From positions 1 through 14,475 of the forward strand of contig CAJMQV010000037.1 of NCBI GenBank assembly GCA_905215575.1: a DNA stretch of 14,475 nt, in the 5' to 3' direction. Position 1 is the first letter of the stretch. Every line of letters begins with the position of its first letter. The position numbers and the translations under genes were made by a program. Shown piece after piece: positions 7,353 to 14,475 of the stretch. Source of the DNA: an uncultured bacterium. Lineage in GTDB: Bacteria; Bacteroidota; Bacteroidia; Bacteroidales; Bacteroidaceae. The notes under the pieces are model-generated. The model had not been told where the DNA came from and searched no databases. It saw nothing but the letters and a program-made list of their open reading frames with translations.

Positions 7353-9407
7353 ATGCAGAAAGGTAATATTGGGGTTACAACCGAAAACATTTTCCCCATC
7401 ATCAAGAAATTCTTATATAGTGATCACGAAATCTTCTTGCGCGAAATCGTTTCCAACGCCGTAGACGCAACCCAGAAACTGAAGACTTATGCCAACAAGG
7501 GTGATTTCAGCGGCGAGATGGGCGAGCTGAAGGTAACCGTTTCTCTCGACACAGAGAAAGGCACCATCACCGTGAGCGACCGTGGTATCGGTATGACCGC
7601 CGAGGAGATTGAAAAATACATCAACCAGATTGCCTTCTCAGGAGCCAACGACTTCCTGGACAAATATAAAGAGGATGCCAACGCCATCATCGGACACTTC
7701 GGTTTGGGATTCTACTCTTCATTCATGGTGAGCAAGCAGGTGGAAATCGTCACCAAGAGCTATAAGGAAGGCGCACAGGCTGTAAAATGGACCTGTGACG
7801 GAAGCCCTTCTTACGAACTGACAGAGGTAGAGAAAGCCGACCGCGGTACCGACATCATCATGCACATTGACGACGACTGCAAGGAATTCCTCGACAAGAA
7901 CAAGATTCAGGAGCTGCTGAACAAGTATTGCCGCTTCTTGCCTATCCCAGTGGCTTTCGGCAAGAAAACCGAGTGGAAGGACGGTAAGCAGGTAGAAACA
8001 GAAGAAGACCTGATTATCAACGATGTGGAGCCACTGTGGACCCGCAAGCCAAGCGACCTGAAGGATGAGGATTACAAGAGCTTCTACCGCACCCTGTATC
8101 CGATGAGCGACGAGCCTCTGTTCTGGATTCACCTGAATGTGGACTATCCGTTCAACCTGACCGGTATCCTTTACTTCCCGAAAATCAAGAGCAACATGGA
8201 GTTGCAGCGCAACAAGATCCAGCTCTATTGCAACCAGGTTTATGTAACGGATTCCGTAGAAGGTATCGTGCCCGACTTCCTGACTCTGTTGCACGGTGTC
8301 ATCGATTCTCCGGACATTCCGTTGAACGTAAGCCGTAGCTACCTGCAGAGCGACAGCAACGTAAAGAAGATCTCTACCTATATCACCAAGAAGGTGAGCG
8401 ACCGCTTGCAGAGCATCTTCAAGAACGACCGTAAGGACTTCGAGCAGAAGTGGGACGACATCAAGATTTTCATCAACTACGGTATGCTCACTCAGGACGA
8501 TTTCTATGACAAGGCCAAGAACTTCGCCCTGTTCAAGGACTGTGACGGCAAATATTTCACATTCGAAGAGTATCAGACTCTGATCAAGGACAACCAGACC
8601 GATAAGGAAGGTAACCTGATTTATCTGTATGCCAACGACCAGGATGCCCAGTACACTTATATCGAAGGCGCCAAGAACAAAGGCTACAGCGTATTGCTGC
8701 TCGACGGACAGCTGGACACTCCGGTAATCTCCATGCTGGAGCGCAAGTTCGAGAAGAGCCGCTTTACCCGTGTGGATGCCGACGCCATCGACCGTTTGAT
8801 CGTGAAGGACAGTGACAACAAGTCAGCCGTAGACGCCGAGACAAGTGCCAAATTGTCATCTATGTTCAAGAGCCAGATGCCGGAAATGAAACAGACTGAG
8901 TTCCAGATCGAGGCACAGAGCATGGGCGAACAGTCTACTCCGGTGCTGATCGTACAGAGCGAGTACATGCGCCGTATGAAAGAGATGGCACAGATCCAGC
9001 CGGGCATGTCTTTCTATGGTGAGATGCCGGATATGTTCACTCTGGTATTGAATACCGACCACCAGCTCATCAAGAATGTGATGGAAGACAGCAAGGAAAA
9101 GACTGCCGAGAGCCTGAAGCCCATCGAGGCCGAAATCAAGGGACTCAGCGCACGTCAGGCTGTTCTGCGCCAGCAGCAGGAGAACAAGAAGCCGGAAGAG
9201 ATCACTCAGGAAGAGAAAGATCAGTTGAACCAGTGTGGCAACGATATTCTGGCCCAGGAAAAGAAACGCGACGAAGTGATGGCCGAATATGCAGCCGGAA
9301 ACCCAATCGTACATCAGTTGATCGACCTGGCCTTGCTGCAAAACGGCATGCTGAAGGGCGAGGCTCTGAACAAGTTCGTGAAGAGAAGCATCGACCTGAT
9401 CAAATAA
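7353..9407 (+). CDS. htpG: Molecular chaperone HtpG (bacterial Hsp90)
   Basis: HtpG is a cytosolic dimeric ATP-dependent chaperone that remodels client proteins. The 684 residues contain the GHKL ATPase motifs in order: EIVSNAVDA (31-39) with the catalytic Glu31 and Mg-binding Asn35, DRGIGM (76-81) with Asp76, and GHFGLGF (114-120). The middle domain carries the ATP-contacting arginine, Arg328 in LNVSRSYLQ. The C-terminal dimerisation domain ends with NPIVHQLIDLALLQNGML and a helical tail. Between about 580 and 650 there is a Lys/Glu/Gln-rich, probably coiled-coil insertion absent from E. coli HtpG, which accounts for the length (E. coli has 624). The ATG at 7353 begins the conserved start MQKGNIGVTTENIF; an upstream in-frame TTG at 7305 lies inside the clpC terminator and was discarded. 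No convincing promoter box was found in the 46 nt between terminator and start. Confidence 0.97.
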   Translation: MQKGNIGVTTENIFPIIKKFLYSDHEIFLREIVSNAVDATQKLKTYANKGDFSGEMGELKVTVSLDTEKGTITVSDRGIGMTAEEIEKYINQIAFSGANDFLDKYKEDANAIIGHFGLGFYSSFMVSKQVEIVTKSYKEGAQAVKWTCDGSPSYELTEVEKADRGTDIIMHIDDDCKEFLDKNKIQELLNKYCRFLPIPVAFGKKTEWKDGKQVETEEDLIINDVEPLWTRKPSDLKDEDYKSFYRTLYPMSDEPLFWIHLNVDYPFNLTGILYFPKIKSNMELQRNKIQLYCNQVYVTDSVEGIVPDFLTLLHGVIDSPDIPLNVSRSYLQSDSNVKKISTYITKKVSDRLQSIFKNDRKDFEQKWDDIKIFINYGMLTQDDFYDKAKNFALFKDCDGKYFTFEEYQTLIKDNQTDKEGNLIYLYANDQDAQYTYIEGAKNKGYSVLLLDGQLDTPVISMLERKFEKSRFTRVDADAIDRLIVKDSDNKSAVDAETSAKLSSMFKSQMPEMKQTEFQIEAQSMGEQSTPVLIVQSEYMRRMKEMAQIQPGMSFYGEMPDMFTLVLNTDHQLIKNVMEDSKEKTAESLKPIEAEIKGLSARQAVLRQQQENKKPEEITQEEKDQLNQCGNDILAQEKKRDEVMAEYAAGNPIVHQLIDLALLQNGMLKGEALNKFVKRSIDLIK

Positions 9408-9440
9408 TTCTGCGAGAAGATCACAGAATACCCTATAATG

Positions 9441-9487
9441 CAAAGCGCTCCGGGAACTTTTCCGTTCCCGGAGCGCTTTGTTTGTTT
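9441..9487 (+). terminator. Intrinsic terminator of htpG
   Basis: A perfect 17-bp stem, CAAAGCGCTCCGGGAAC (9441-9457) with GTTCCCGGAGCGCTTTG (9464-9480), closes a 6-nt TTTTCC loop and is followed by TTTGTTT. It starts 34 nt after the htpG stop. Confidence 0.92.
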
Positions 9488-9845
9488 CAGACTCATTTCA
9501 CTGACAAGTTGTACACTCTAAAAACCAAACGGCTTACACTGCCTTTTCAGAAAATAATTCAACGAAACGGATTATGGGATGAAAAACATGCGTTTTTCGG
9601 ATGTTTATCTTCATTTTTCGCCTATTTGTACGGATAAAAAGAGAGTATCTCAAATCATCTAACGGAAAACTATCAAAAAATCGCCGGGAGCAAAAAAGCA
9701 AATCGTCCCGACGAATGCTTCCGGCCATCGACAGAAAACAAACGATGCGCGACATACCGCACATTTTTCTTTCTGAATGCCTCAATTTTTATTAGAGATA
9801 TACTTTTCCAAAAGCAGTTTGTCTTTTATTATCCAGAGGGTTACT
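9481..9845. other. Intergenic stretch with no convincing gene
   Basis: This 365-bp region lies between the htpG terminator and the terminator of the leftward ABC-F gene. Overlapping open frames of 64 codons (9601-9795, plus) and 83 codons (9534-9785, minus) lack recognisable domains and show no initiation context. The only compact structure seen is GAAAAAC-ATGC-GTTTTTC (9581-9598), a 7-bp AT-rich hairpin. No tRNA, riboswitch or IS end was recognised. Confidence 0.6.
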
Positions 9846-9920
9846 GAAAACAAAAAGCCTTGAGATTTCCATTTTTCCGAAATTTCTGGTTCATATACCG
9901 GAAAATGCAAATCTCAAGGC
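9846..9920 (-). terminator. Intrinsic terminator of the ABC-F gene
   Basis: GCCTTGAGATTT (9857-9868) and AAATCTCAAGGC (9909-9920) form a perfect 12-bp stem, extended inward by paired TTTTCC/GGAAAA segments with one mismatch and one bulge. On the minus strand the stem is followed by TTTTTGTTTTC (9856-9846). It begins 30 bp beyond the ABC-F stop codon. Confidence 0.88.
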
Positions 9921-9949
9921 GTCTATTTGTCATTCTGACAAAATGTCAA

Positions 9950-11854
9950 TTACGATTCAAACTCACTCAGCTCCAGCCAGCGCATGCTCTTCTCGTCGAG
10001 CTCATCATTCAGCTCCGGCAGACGCTTGGACATGGCTGTAATCTCTTCTACAGAAATCGTGCCTCCGCAAAGAGCCGCCTCAATCTGCTTTTTCTCTTCT
10101 TCAAGAGCGGCTATATCTTTCTCTAACTGGGCAAATTCCTGCTTTTCCTTATAGGTCAGACGCTTTTTCTCCGTGTTCTGGTTGCGGGGTGCGGCCGTTT
10201 TCGGAGCTTCTTTCGCTTCCTTTTCGCGCTGCAACCTTTCTTCTTCACGCTTCAACTGGTCCTGTTCGTCCTTCCACTCCCGATACTGCGAATAGTTTCC
10301 GGGGAAGTCTTTCACATCTCCCTGACCGTTGAACACCAGCAGATGGTCTACCACCTTATCCATAAAGTAACGGTCGTGACTCACCACAATAACGCACCCC
10401 TTGAAGTTTTGCAGATATTCTTCCAGAATCTGCAAGGTCACGATGTCCAGATCGTTCGTCGGCTCGTCCAGAATCAGAAAGTTCGGATTACGCATCAGCA
10501 CGGTGCAAAGATGCAGACGGCGCTTCTCGCCACCACTCAGCTTGTATACATAGCTTTGCTGCTGCTTGGGCGAGAACATGAAGTGTTGCAGAAACTGCAT
10601 GGCAGAAAGATGACGGCCGCCACCCAGATCCACATACTCGGCCACGTTGCGCACCACATCAATCACCTTCATCTGGTCGTCGAACTGCAAGCCCTCCTGC
10701 GAATAATAACCGAACTGCACGGTTTCGCCCACCACAATACGTCCGCTGTCGGGCTTCACTTCGCCCAAAAGCATTTTAATAAAGGTGGACTTTCCGGTTC
10801 CGTTGTTTCCCACAATACCCATTTTCTCGTAACGGGAGAAGGTGTAGAAGAAATCCTTCAGAATCACCTTGTCGGGACCGAAACTCTTTGAGATATACTC
10901 CGCCTCGAAAATCTTGCTTCCTATATAAGAGGACTTCACCTCGAGCGACACACTCTTTTCGTTCATGCGACGCTTGGCCACTTTCTCCAGCTCGTAAAAC
11001 GCTTCCTGACGATAGCGGGCCTTATGTCCGCGGGCGCAAGGCATACGGCGCATCCAGTCCAACTCCGTGCGATAAAGGTTGTTGGCACGGGCTATCTCGG
11101 CATTCATGGCGTCGATACGCTCCTGACGCTTCTCCAGATAATAGCTGTATGAACCCTTATAAGTGTAGATCTGCTCATTGTCGAGCTCAAAGATTTCCGT
11201 ACAGACGCGATCCAGGAAATAACGGTCGTGCGTCACCATCAGCAAAGTGAGCGAGCTACGGCTCAGATATTTCTCCAGCCATTCGATCATATCTAGGTCC
11301 AGATGGTTGGTAGGCTCGTCGAGAATCAGCAGATCGGGCTCGGTGATCAGAATATTGGCCAAAGCCACACGCTTGAGCTGACCGCCGGAAAGATAACGGA
11401 TTTTCTGGTCGAAATCAAAGATTTTCAGTTTTGAAAGAATCTGTTTGGCCCGACTCTCATAATCCCACGCCTTCTCCTGATCCATACGGTCGAGCAGTTC
11501 TTCCAGTCCGGGATTGCCCGGTGTCTGCATACACTGCTCATATTCCTTAATCAGACTGGTCACGGAGTTACCGTGCCAGAAACAGGCCTCCATAATGGTC
11601 AGATCCGGCGGATAAACCGGCGATTGTTGCAGATAACCCACCCGCAGATCGCGTTTGAACACGATACTACCCTCGTCGTACGAATCCTGTCCACACAGAA
11701 TATTCAGCAAAGTGGTCTTTCCCGTTCCATTTTTAGCGATGAGCCCCACACGCTGTCCCTCGGCAATACCCAAAGAGAGATTCTCGAAAAGCACGCGGTC
11801 GCCCACCCTGCGGGTAAGCCCTTCGACTTGCAAATATGAATTTACTAATGCCAT
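9950..11854 (-). CDS. ABC-F family ATPase, Uup-like, with C-terminal coiled coil
   Basis: ABC-F proteins have two ATP-binding cassettes and no membrane domain; known members act on ribosomes as translation factors, and Uup also binds DNA. In this 634-residue protein cassette 1 has Walker A KNGTGKTT (41-48), signature LSGGQ (155-159) and LLILDEPTNHLD (175-186). The inter-cassette arm/linker with a basic patch (MRRMPCARGHKARYR, 268-282) precedes cassette 2, which has GNNGTGKST (349-357), LSGGE (439-443) and LILDEPTNDLD (460-470). Residues 530-634 are highly charged and predict a coiled-coil C-terminal domain, as in Uup (which has similar length). I chose the ATG at 11854 (MALVNSYLQVEGL); a GTG at 11896 would add 14 residues with no family support. 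A near -7 box, TATTTTCG (11881-11874), lies 20 nt upstream. The gene has its own terminator. Exact subfamily is uncertain. Confidence 0.93.
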   Translation of the reverse strand: MALVNSYLQVEGLTRRVGDRVLFENLSLGIAEGQRVGLIAKNGTGKTTLLNILCGQDSYDEGSIVFKRDLRVGYLQQSPVYPPDLTIMEACFWHGNSVTSLIKEYEQCMQTPGNPGLEELLDRMDQEKAWDYESRAKQILSKLKIFDFDQKIRYLSGGQLKRVALANILITEPDLLILDEPTNHLDLDMIEWLEKYLSRSSLTLLMVTHDRYFLDRVCTEIFELDNEQIYTYKGSYSYYLEKRQERIDAMNAEIARANNLYRTELDWMRRMPCARGHKARYRQEAFYELEKVAKRRMNEKSVSLEVKSSYIGSKIFEAEYISKSFGPDKVILKDFFYTFSRYEKMGIVGNNGTGKSTFIKMLLGEVKPDSGRIVVGETVQFGYYSQEGLQFDDQMKVIDVVRNVAEYVDLGGGRHLSAMQFLQHFMFSPKQQQSYVYKLSGGEKRRLHLCTVLMRNPNFLILDEPTNDLDIVTLQILEEYLQNFKGCVIVVSHDRYFMDKVVDHLLVFNGQGDVKDFPGNYSQYREWKDEQDQLKREEERLQREKEAKEAPKTAAPRNQNTEKKRLTYKEKQEFAQLEKDIAALEEEKKQIEAALCGGTISVEEITAMSKRLPELNDELDEKSMRWLELSEFES

Positions 11855-11974
11855 ATACTTATTAAATTTCATGCGAAAATACACATTTTTTGCCACCCCG
11901 ACACCAAGAATTGTTTTTTTGTTCGGAAAATGAAAAAAAGAGAGGAAAAAACAAGATTATCAAAAAAAAAGAAG

Positions 11975-11982
11975 TATATTTG
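11975..11982 (+). promoter_or_regulatory. Promoter -7 box of rho (TATATTTG)
   Basis: TATATTTG followed by C is an exact match to the Bacteroides -7 consensus TAnnTTTG. No TTTG is found at the expected -33 position (about 11951-11954 reads ACAA), so the upstream box is weak. Transcription would start near 11988-11990, leaving a leader of about 140 nt before the rho ATG. Confidence 0.65.
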
Positions 11983-11991
11983 CACAACCAA

Positions 11992-12020
11992 TTGATGCGG
12001 GTAATTTCTTATCGCATCAA
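11992..12020 (+). promoter_or_regulatory. 5' leader hairpin of the rho mRNA
   Basis: TTGATGCG (11992-11999) and CGCATCAA (12013-12020) form a perfect 8-bp stem with a 13-nt loop at the presumed 5' end of the rho transcript. It is followed not by a U-tract but by a C-rich, G-poor stretch (12021-12080: 14 C, 5 G). It may stabilise the mRNA or take part in autoregulation; both are inference. Confidence 0.5.
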
Positions 12021-12126
12021 ATCCATCCGATTTATTTTTCATATTCTCAATTATTCGCCTATTCTATGCACTGTCTGAATCTGGAGTGCGGAAAGGCCTC
12101 AATTTAAAATTTCAATTTTATTATAT

Positions 12127-14262
12127 ATGCACACGAAAAGTGAACTAGAAGAAATGCCACTGGAGCAGTTGCAGGACATTGCGCGTGATTTGGGCATCTC
12201 TATCAAGTCGGGCGATGAAAAAATCGACTTGATCTACCAAATCATCGACACACAGTCTGAACTGTCTGCAGCCACACAGGTAAAGGCAGCTGAAACAAAA
12301 GCGGCGACAAAGCGCAAAAGAATTTCCAAAAAGGAAAGTGACCACGTCTATTCAGCCTCACAGGGCAGTGGCGAAAACTTTGATCTGAAAAAGAAGACCA
12401 CCAAAGCCAAAGCTACAGAGCCCGTAGCGGAAGAAACAACCGTGCCGGCTGAACCTAAAGAAAAAGAAGAGCCACAGACGGAAACTCCAGAAACAAAAGC
12501 TGAGACCGCAGCCGCACCTAAGAAAAGAGGAAGAAAAACAAAAGCTGAAAAAGCAGCGGAAGAAGAAAAAGCAGCCCAAGAGGCTACCGAAGCAGCCGTA
12601 GAAACTGCGGCGCCCAAAGAAAGCACAAAGAAAACACGCACAAGCAAAAAAGAAACAAAGAAAGAAAATCAGCTGTCTTTGAATTTTGAAGATTTTGACT
12701 TCTCAAACAATTCCAATGAAGATTCTATACCCGAGTTCCTTTTGGAAGCTCAGGCTGCCGAACAGAGCGCCGCTGAAGAAAGCGCACCGGAAGCAAACGA
12801 AACAACTGGAAATGACGAAGAGAAGATTGAAGCAACCGAACAGACCGTAAATCCAGAAAACGAAAATCCACAGTCTTCTATCTCGGAAGAAGAGTTTTTC
12901 TCAGACAAGGAACCTGATTTTATTATCGTTCAGGATCTTCCATTCGAACAGGAAGTAGCCATCCCGGAAACAGCACCGGCCCAGACTCTCAATGTTCCGG
13001 AAACTTTGGAACTGCAGCAGAATAACATCCCTCAAGACGTTATTCCGGAAGATACTTCATGGACCATGCCGACATTGCCGGAAAGCACTCCGGAGCTGAA
13101 CATCAAGAAAGAACCGGCTCCAGAGCAGCAGCCAGCCTACGACTTCGGAGATATTCTCACCGGACAGGGCGTATTGGAAATCATGCCAGACGGCTATGGC
13201 TTCCTGAGATCTAGCGACTATAACTATCTGTCATCACCGGATGATATTTATGTAAGCAATTCACAGATCAAACTCTTTGGTCTGAAGACCGGTGATGTTG
13301 TGGAAGGACCGGTACGTCCTCCGAAAGAAGGAGAAAAATATTTCCCGCTCATCCGTGTAACACAGATCAACGGCAGAGAACCGAGCGAAGTGCGCGACCG
13401 TGTACCGTTCGAACACCTTACCCCACTGTTCCCGGACGAGAAATTCAAATTGTGCAAAGGATACAATGATTCTTTGTCTGCCCGTATCGTGGATCTGTTC
13501 GCCCCGATCGGAAAAGGACAGCGTGCCCTGCTCGTGGCACAGCCTAAGACCGGTAAGACCATGCTGATGAAGGACATTGCCAACGCCATCGCAGCCAACC
13601 ATCCTGAGGCTTACCTCATCATGCTGCTCATCGACGAACGTCCGGAAGAAGTAACGGATATGGCACGCACCGTGAATGCGGAAGTCATTGCCTCTACTTT
13701 CGACGAGCCGGCAGAACGCCACGTGAAAATCGCGGGCATCGTACTGGAAAAAGCAAAGCGCATGGTAGAATGCGGACACGATGTGGTGATTTTCCTGGAT
13801 TCTATCACCCGACTGGCACGTGCCTACAACACCGTATCACCGGCCAGTGGTAAAGTATTGTCCGGAGGTGTGGATGCCAATGCCTTGCACAAGCCGAAGC
13901 GTTTCTTCGGTGCTGCCCGTAACATTGAAAACGGCGGCTCACTGACCATCATCGCCACCGCACTGATCGACACCGGAAGCAAGATGGACGAGGTTATCTT
14001 CGAAGAATTCAAGGGAACCGGTAACATGGAGTTGCAGTTGGACCGTACGTTGAGCAACAAGCGTATCTTCCCGGCTGTAAACATCATGGCCTCAAGCACA
14101 CGCCGCGACGACCTGCTGCACGACAAGACAACGCTGGACCGCATGTGGGTACTGCGCCGTTTCCTGTCCGACATGAACTCGGTAGAAGCTATGACCAAGA
14201 TCAAGGAACCGTTGGAGCGTTCGAAAGACAACGAGGAGTTCCTGATGAGCATGAACTCATAA
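12127..14262 (+). CDS. rho: Transcription termination factor Rho with long disordered insertion
   Basis: Rho is a hexameric RNA-dependent ATPase that releases RNA polymerase. The 711 residues far exceed E. coli Rho (419). The N-terminal helical bundle is at 1-45; about 46-338 is low-complexity and probably disordered; the RNA-binding cold-shock-like domain is at about 340-418 with GYGFLR (356-361) and DDIYVS (372-377). The ATPase core has Walker A AQPKTGKT (471-478), Walker B VVIFLDS (553-559), the Q-loop LSGGVDANALH (578-588), the R-loop GTGNMEL (630-636) and the arginines in STRRDDLL (657-664). All core motifs are intact, so the enzyme should be active. The insertion splits into a Lys/Glu/Ala-rich half with basic patches and an acidic half. 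Such insertions are known from Bacteroides Rho, where phase separation has been reported. The ATG follows an AT-rich, SD-less leader. Confidence 0.97.
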   Translation: MHTKSELEEMPLEQLQDIARDLGISIKSGDEKIDLIYQIIDTQSELSAATQVKAAETKAATKRKRISKKESDHVYSASQGSGENFDLKKKTTKAKATEPVAEETTVPAEPKEKEEPQTETPETKAETAAAPKKRGRKTKAEKAAEEEKAAQEATEAAVETAAPKESTKKTRTSKKETKKENQLSLNFEDFDFSNNSNEDSIPEFLLEAQAAEQSAAEESAPEANETTGNDEEKIEATEQTVNPENENPQSSISEEEFFSDKEPDFIIVQDLPFEQEVAIPETAPAQTLNVPETLELQQNNIPQDVIPEDTSWTMPTLPESTPELNIKKEPAPEQQPAYDFGDILTGQGVLEIMPDGYGFLRSSDYNYLSSPDDIYVSNSQIKLFGLKTGDVVEGPVRPPKEGEKYFPLIRVTQINGREPSEVRDRVPFEHLTPLFPDEKFKLCKGYNDSLSARIVDLFAPIGKGQRALLVAQPKTGKTMLMKDIANAIAANHPEAYLIMLLIDERPEEVTDMARTVNAEVIASTFDEPAERHVKIAGIVLEKAKRMVECGHDVVIFLDSITRLARAYNTVSPASGKVLSGGVDANALHKPKRFFGAARNIENGGSLTIIATALIDTGSKMDEVIFEEFKGTGNMELQLDRTLSNKRIFPAVNIMASSTRRDDLLHDKTTLDRMWVLRRFLSDMNSVEAMTKIKEPLERSKDNEEFLMSMNS

Positions 14263-14293
14263 ATGCACTTCTGATCGCATAAGACTATAACAT

Positions 14294-14325
14294 GGGGTGT
14301 GTCAAAAACAAAATGACGACTCCCC
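14294..14325 (+). repeat. Imperfect hairpin containing first GGGTGTGTCAAAA copy
   Basis: GGGG (14294-14297) pairs with CCCC (14322-14325), with GT/AC and GTCA/TGAC extending the stem past a T/T mismatch and a bulged G to a 9-nt A-rich loop. No U-tract follows. It includes GGGTGTGTCAAAA (14295-14307), which recurs at 14360-14372. Confidence 0.5.
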
Positions 14326-14359
14326 AAAGTTGCAGATTGTAACTATAATATTTAAAAGA

Positions 14360-14394
14360 GGGTGTGTCAAAATGTATGTTAATATGCATTTTGA
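14360..14394 (+). repeat. Second GGGTGTGTCAAAA copy with adjoining hairpin
   Basis: GGGTGTGTCAAAA at 14360-14372 repeats 14295-14307 exactly at a spacing of 65 bp. Its TCAAAATGTAT part (14367-14377) pairs with ATGCATTTTGA (14384-14394), an 11-bp stem with one G-T wobble and a 6-nt loop. It may be a remnant of an insertion-sequence end or a repeated intergenic element; no transposase gene is adjacent in the window. Confidence 0.55.
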
Positions 14395-14414
14395 TGCACT
14401 TTCTTTATTTAATG

Positions 14415-14454
14415 AAAAAGGGCCCGTACTTTCACAAGCTCGGGCCTTTGTTGT
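14415..14454 (+). terminator. Probable intrinsic terminator downstream of rho
   Basis: AAAGGGCCCG (14417-14426) pairs with CGGGCCTTT (14441-14449) with one bulged G, followed by GTTGTT on the plus strand. The opposite strand reads CGGGCCCTTTTTC after the stem, a better U-tract, so it may serve genes on both sides. It lies about 150 nt after the rho stop. Confidence 0.65.
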
Positions 14455-14475
14455 TACCTAAAGTTTTCGTAACTT

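Noticed and set aside
9534..9795. Overlapping small open frames on both strands in the htpG/ABC-F gap
   Set aside because: Neither has a recognisable domain or initiation context; they overlap each other and lie in AT-rich non-coding sequence.
11855..11896. In-frame 14-residue extension of the ABC-F protein from a GTG
   Set aside because: No family support; it would cover the likely promoter. MALVNSYLQVEGL at 11854 fits the family start.
14412..14475. Open frame starting ATG AAA AAG GGC, running off the right edge
   Set aside because: It runs through the hairpin terminator whose stem and loop explain the sequence; it has no recognisable content in the 21 codons visible.

Overview
The window reads as ordinary chromosomal core DNA from a member of the order Bacteroidales (Bacteroides/Phocaeicola-like). 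The reasons are: AT-rich translation starts without Shine-Dalgarno sequences; an exact Bacteroides-type -7 box (TATATTTG) before rho; a Rho protein with the very long disordered insertion typical of that group; exclusive use of TAA stops in the six complete genes; and exported TPR proteins behind gyrA. No mobile element with a transposase, phage gene, CRISPR array, tRNA or rRNA is visible.

Layout. A leftward cluster occupies 1-4460: gyrA (4460 to 1866), then an exported TPR protein (1841 to 642) only 24 bp downstream, then a second, shorter-spaced TPR paralogue with a lipoprotein-type signal (550 to beyond base 1) that is cut by the window edge and preceded by a hairpin. A 250-bp divergent region (4461-4710) separates gyrA from clpC. 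Two rightward chaperone genes follow: clpC (4711-7251) with a strong terminator, and htpG (7353-9407) with a second, perfect 17-bp-stem terminator. A 365-bp stretch without a convincing gene (9481-9845) lies between convergent terminators. A leftward ABC-F ATPase (11854 to 9950) and the rightward rho (12127-14262) then diverge from a shared 272-bp intergenic region. The window ends with a 213-bp downstream region holding two copies of GGGTGTGTCAAAA and a likely bidirectional terminator.

Functionally the window is a run of housekeeping genes: DNA topology (GyrA), protein unfolding and refolding (ClpC, HtpG), ribosome-associated ABC-F ATPase, and transcription termination (Rho). Each main unit has its own promoter region or terminator, so apart from the gyrA-TPR pair this looks like neighbours rather than one operon.

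Most worth a second look: the roughly 290-residue intrinsically disordered, charge-segregated insertion in Rho; the structured and C-rich leader of rho; the repeated element downstream of rho; the tandem TPR paralogues behind gyrA with an intervening hairpin; the GyrA residue 87 glycine and altered GyrA-box; and repeats in the gyrA/clpC divergent promoter. I did not find a clearly new multi-gene system here.
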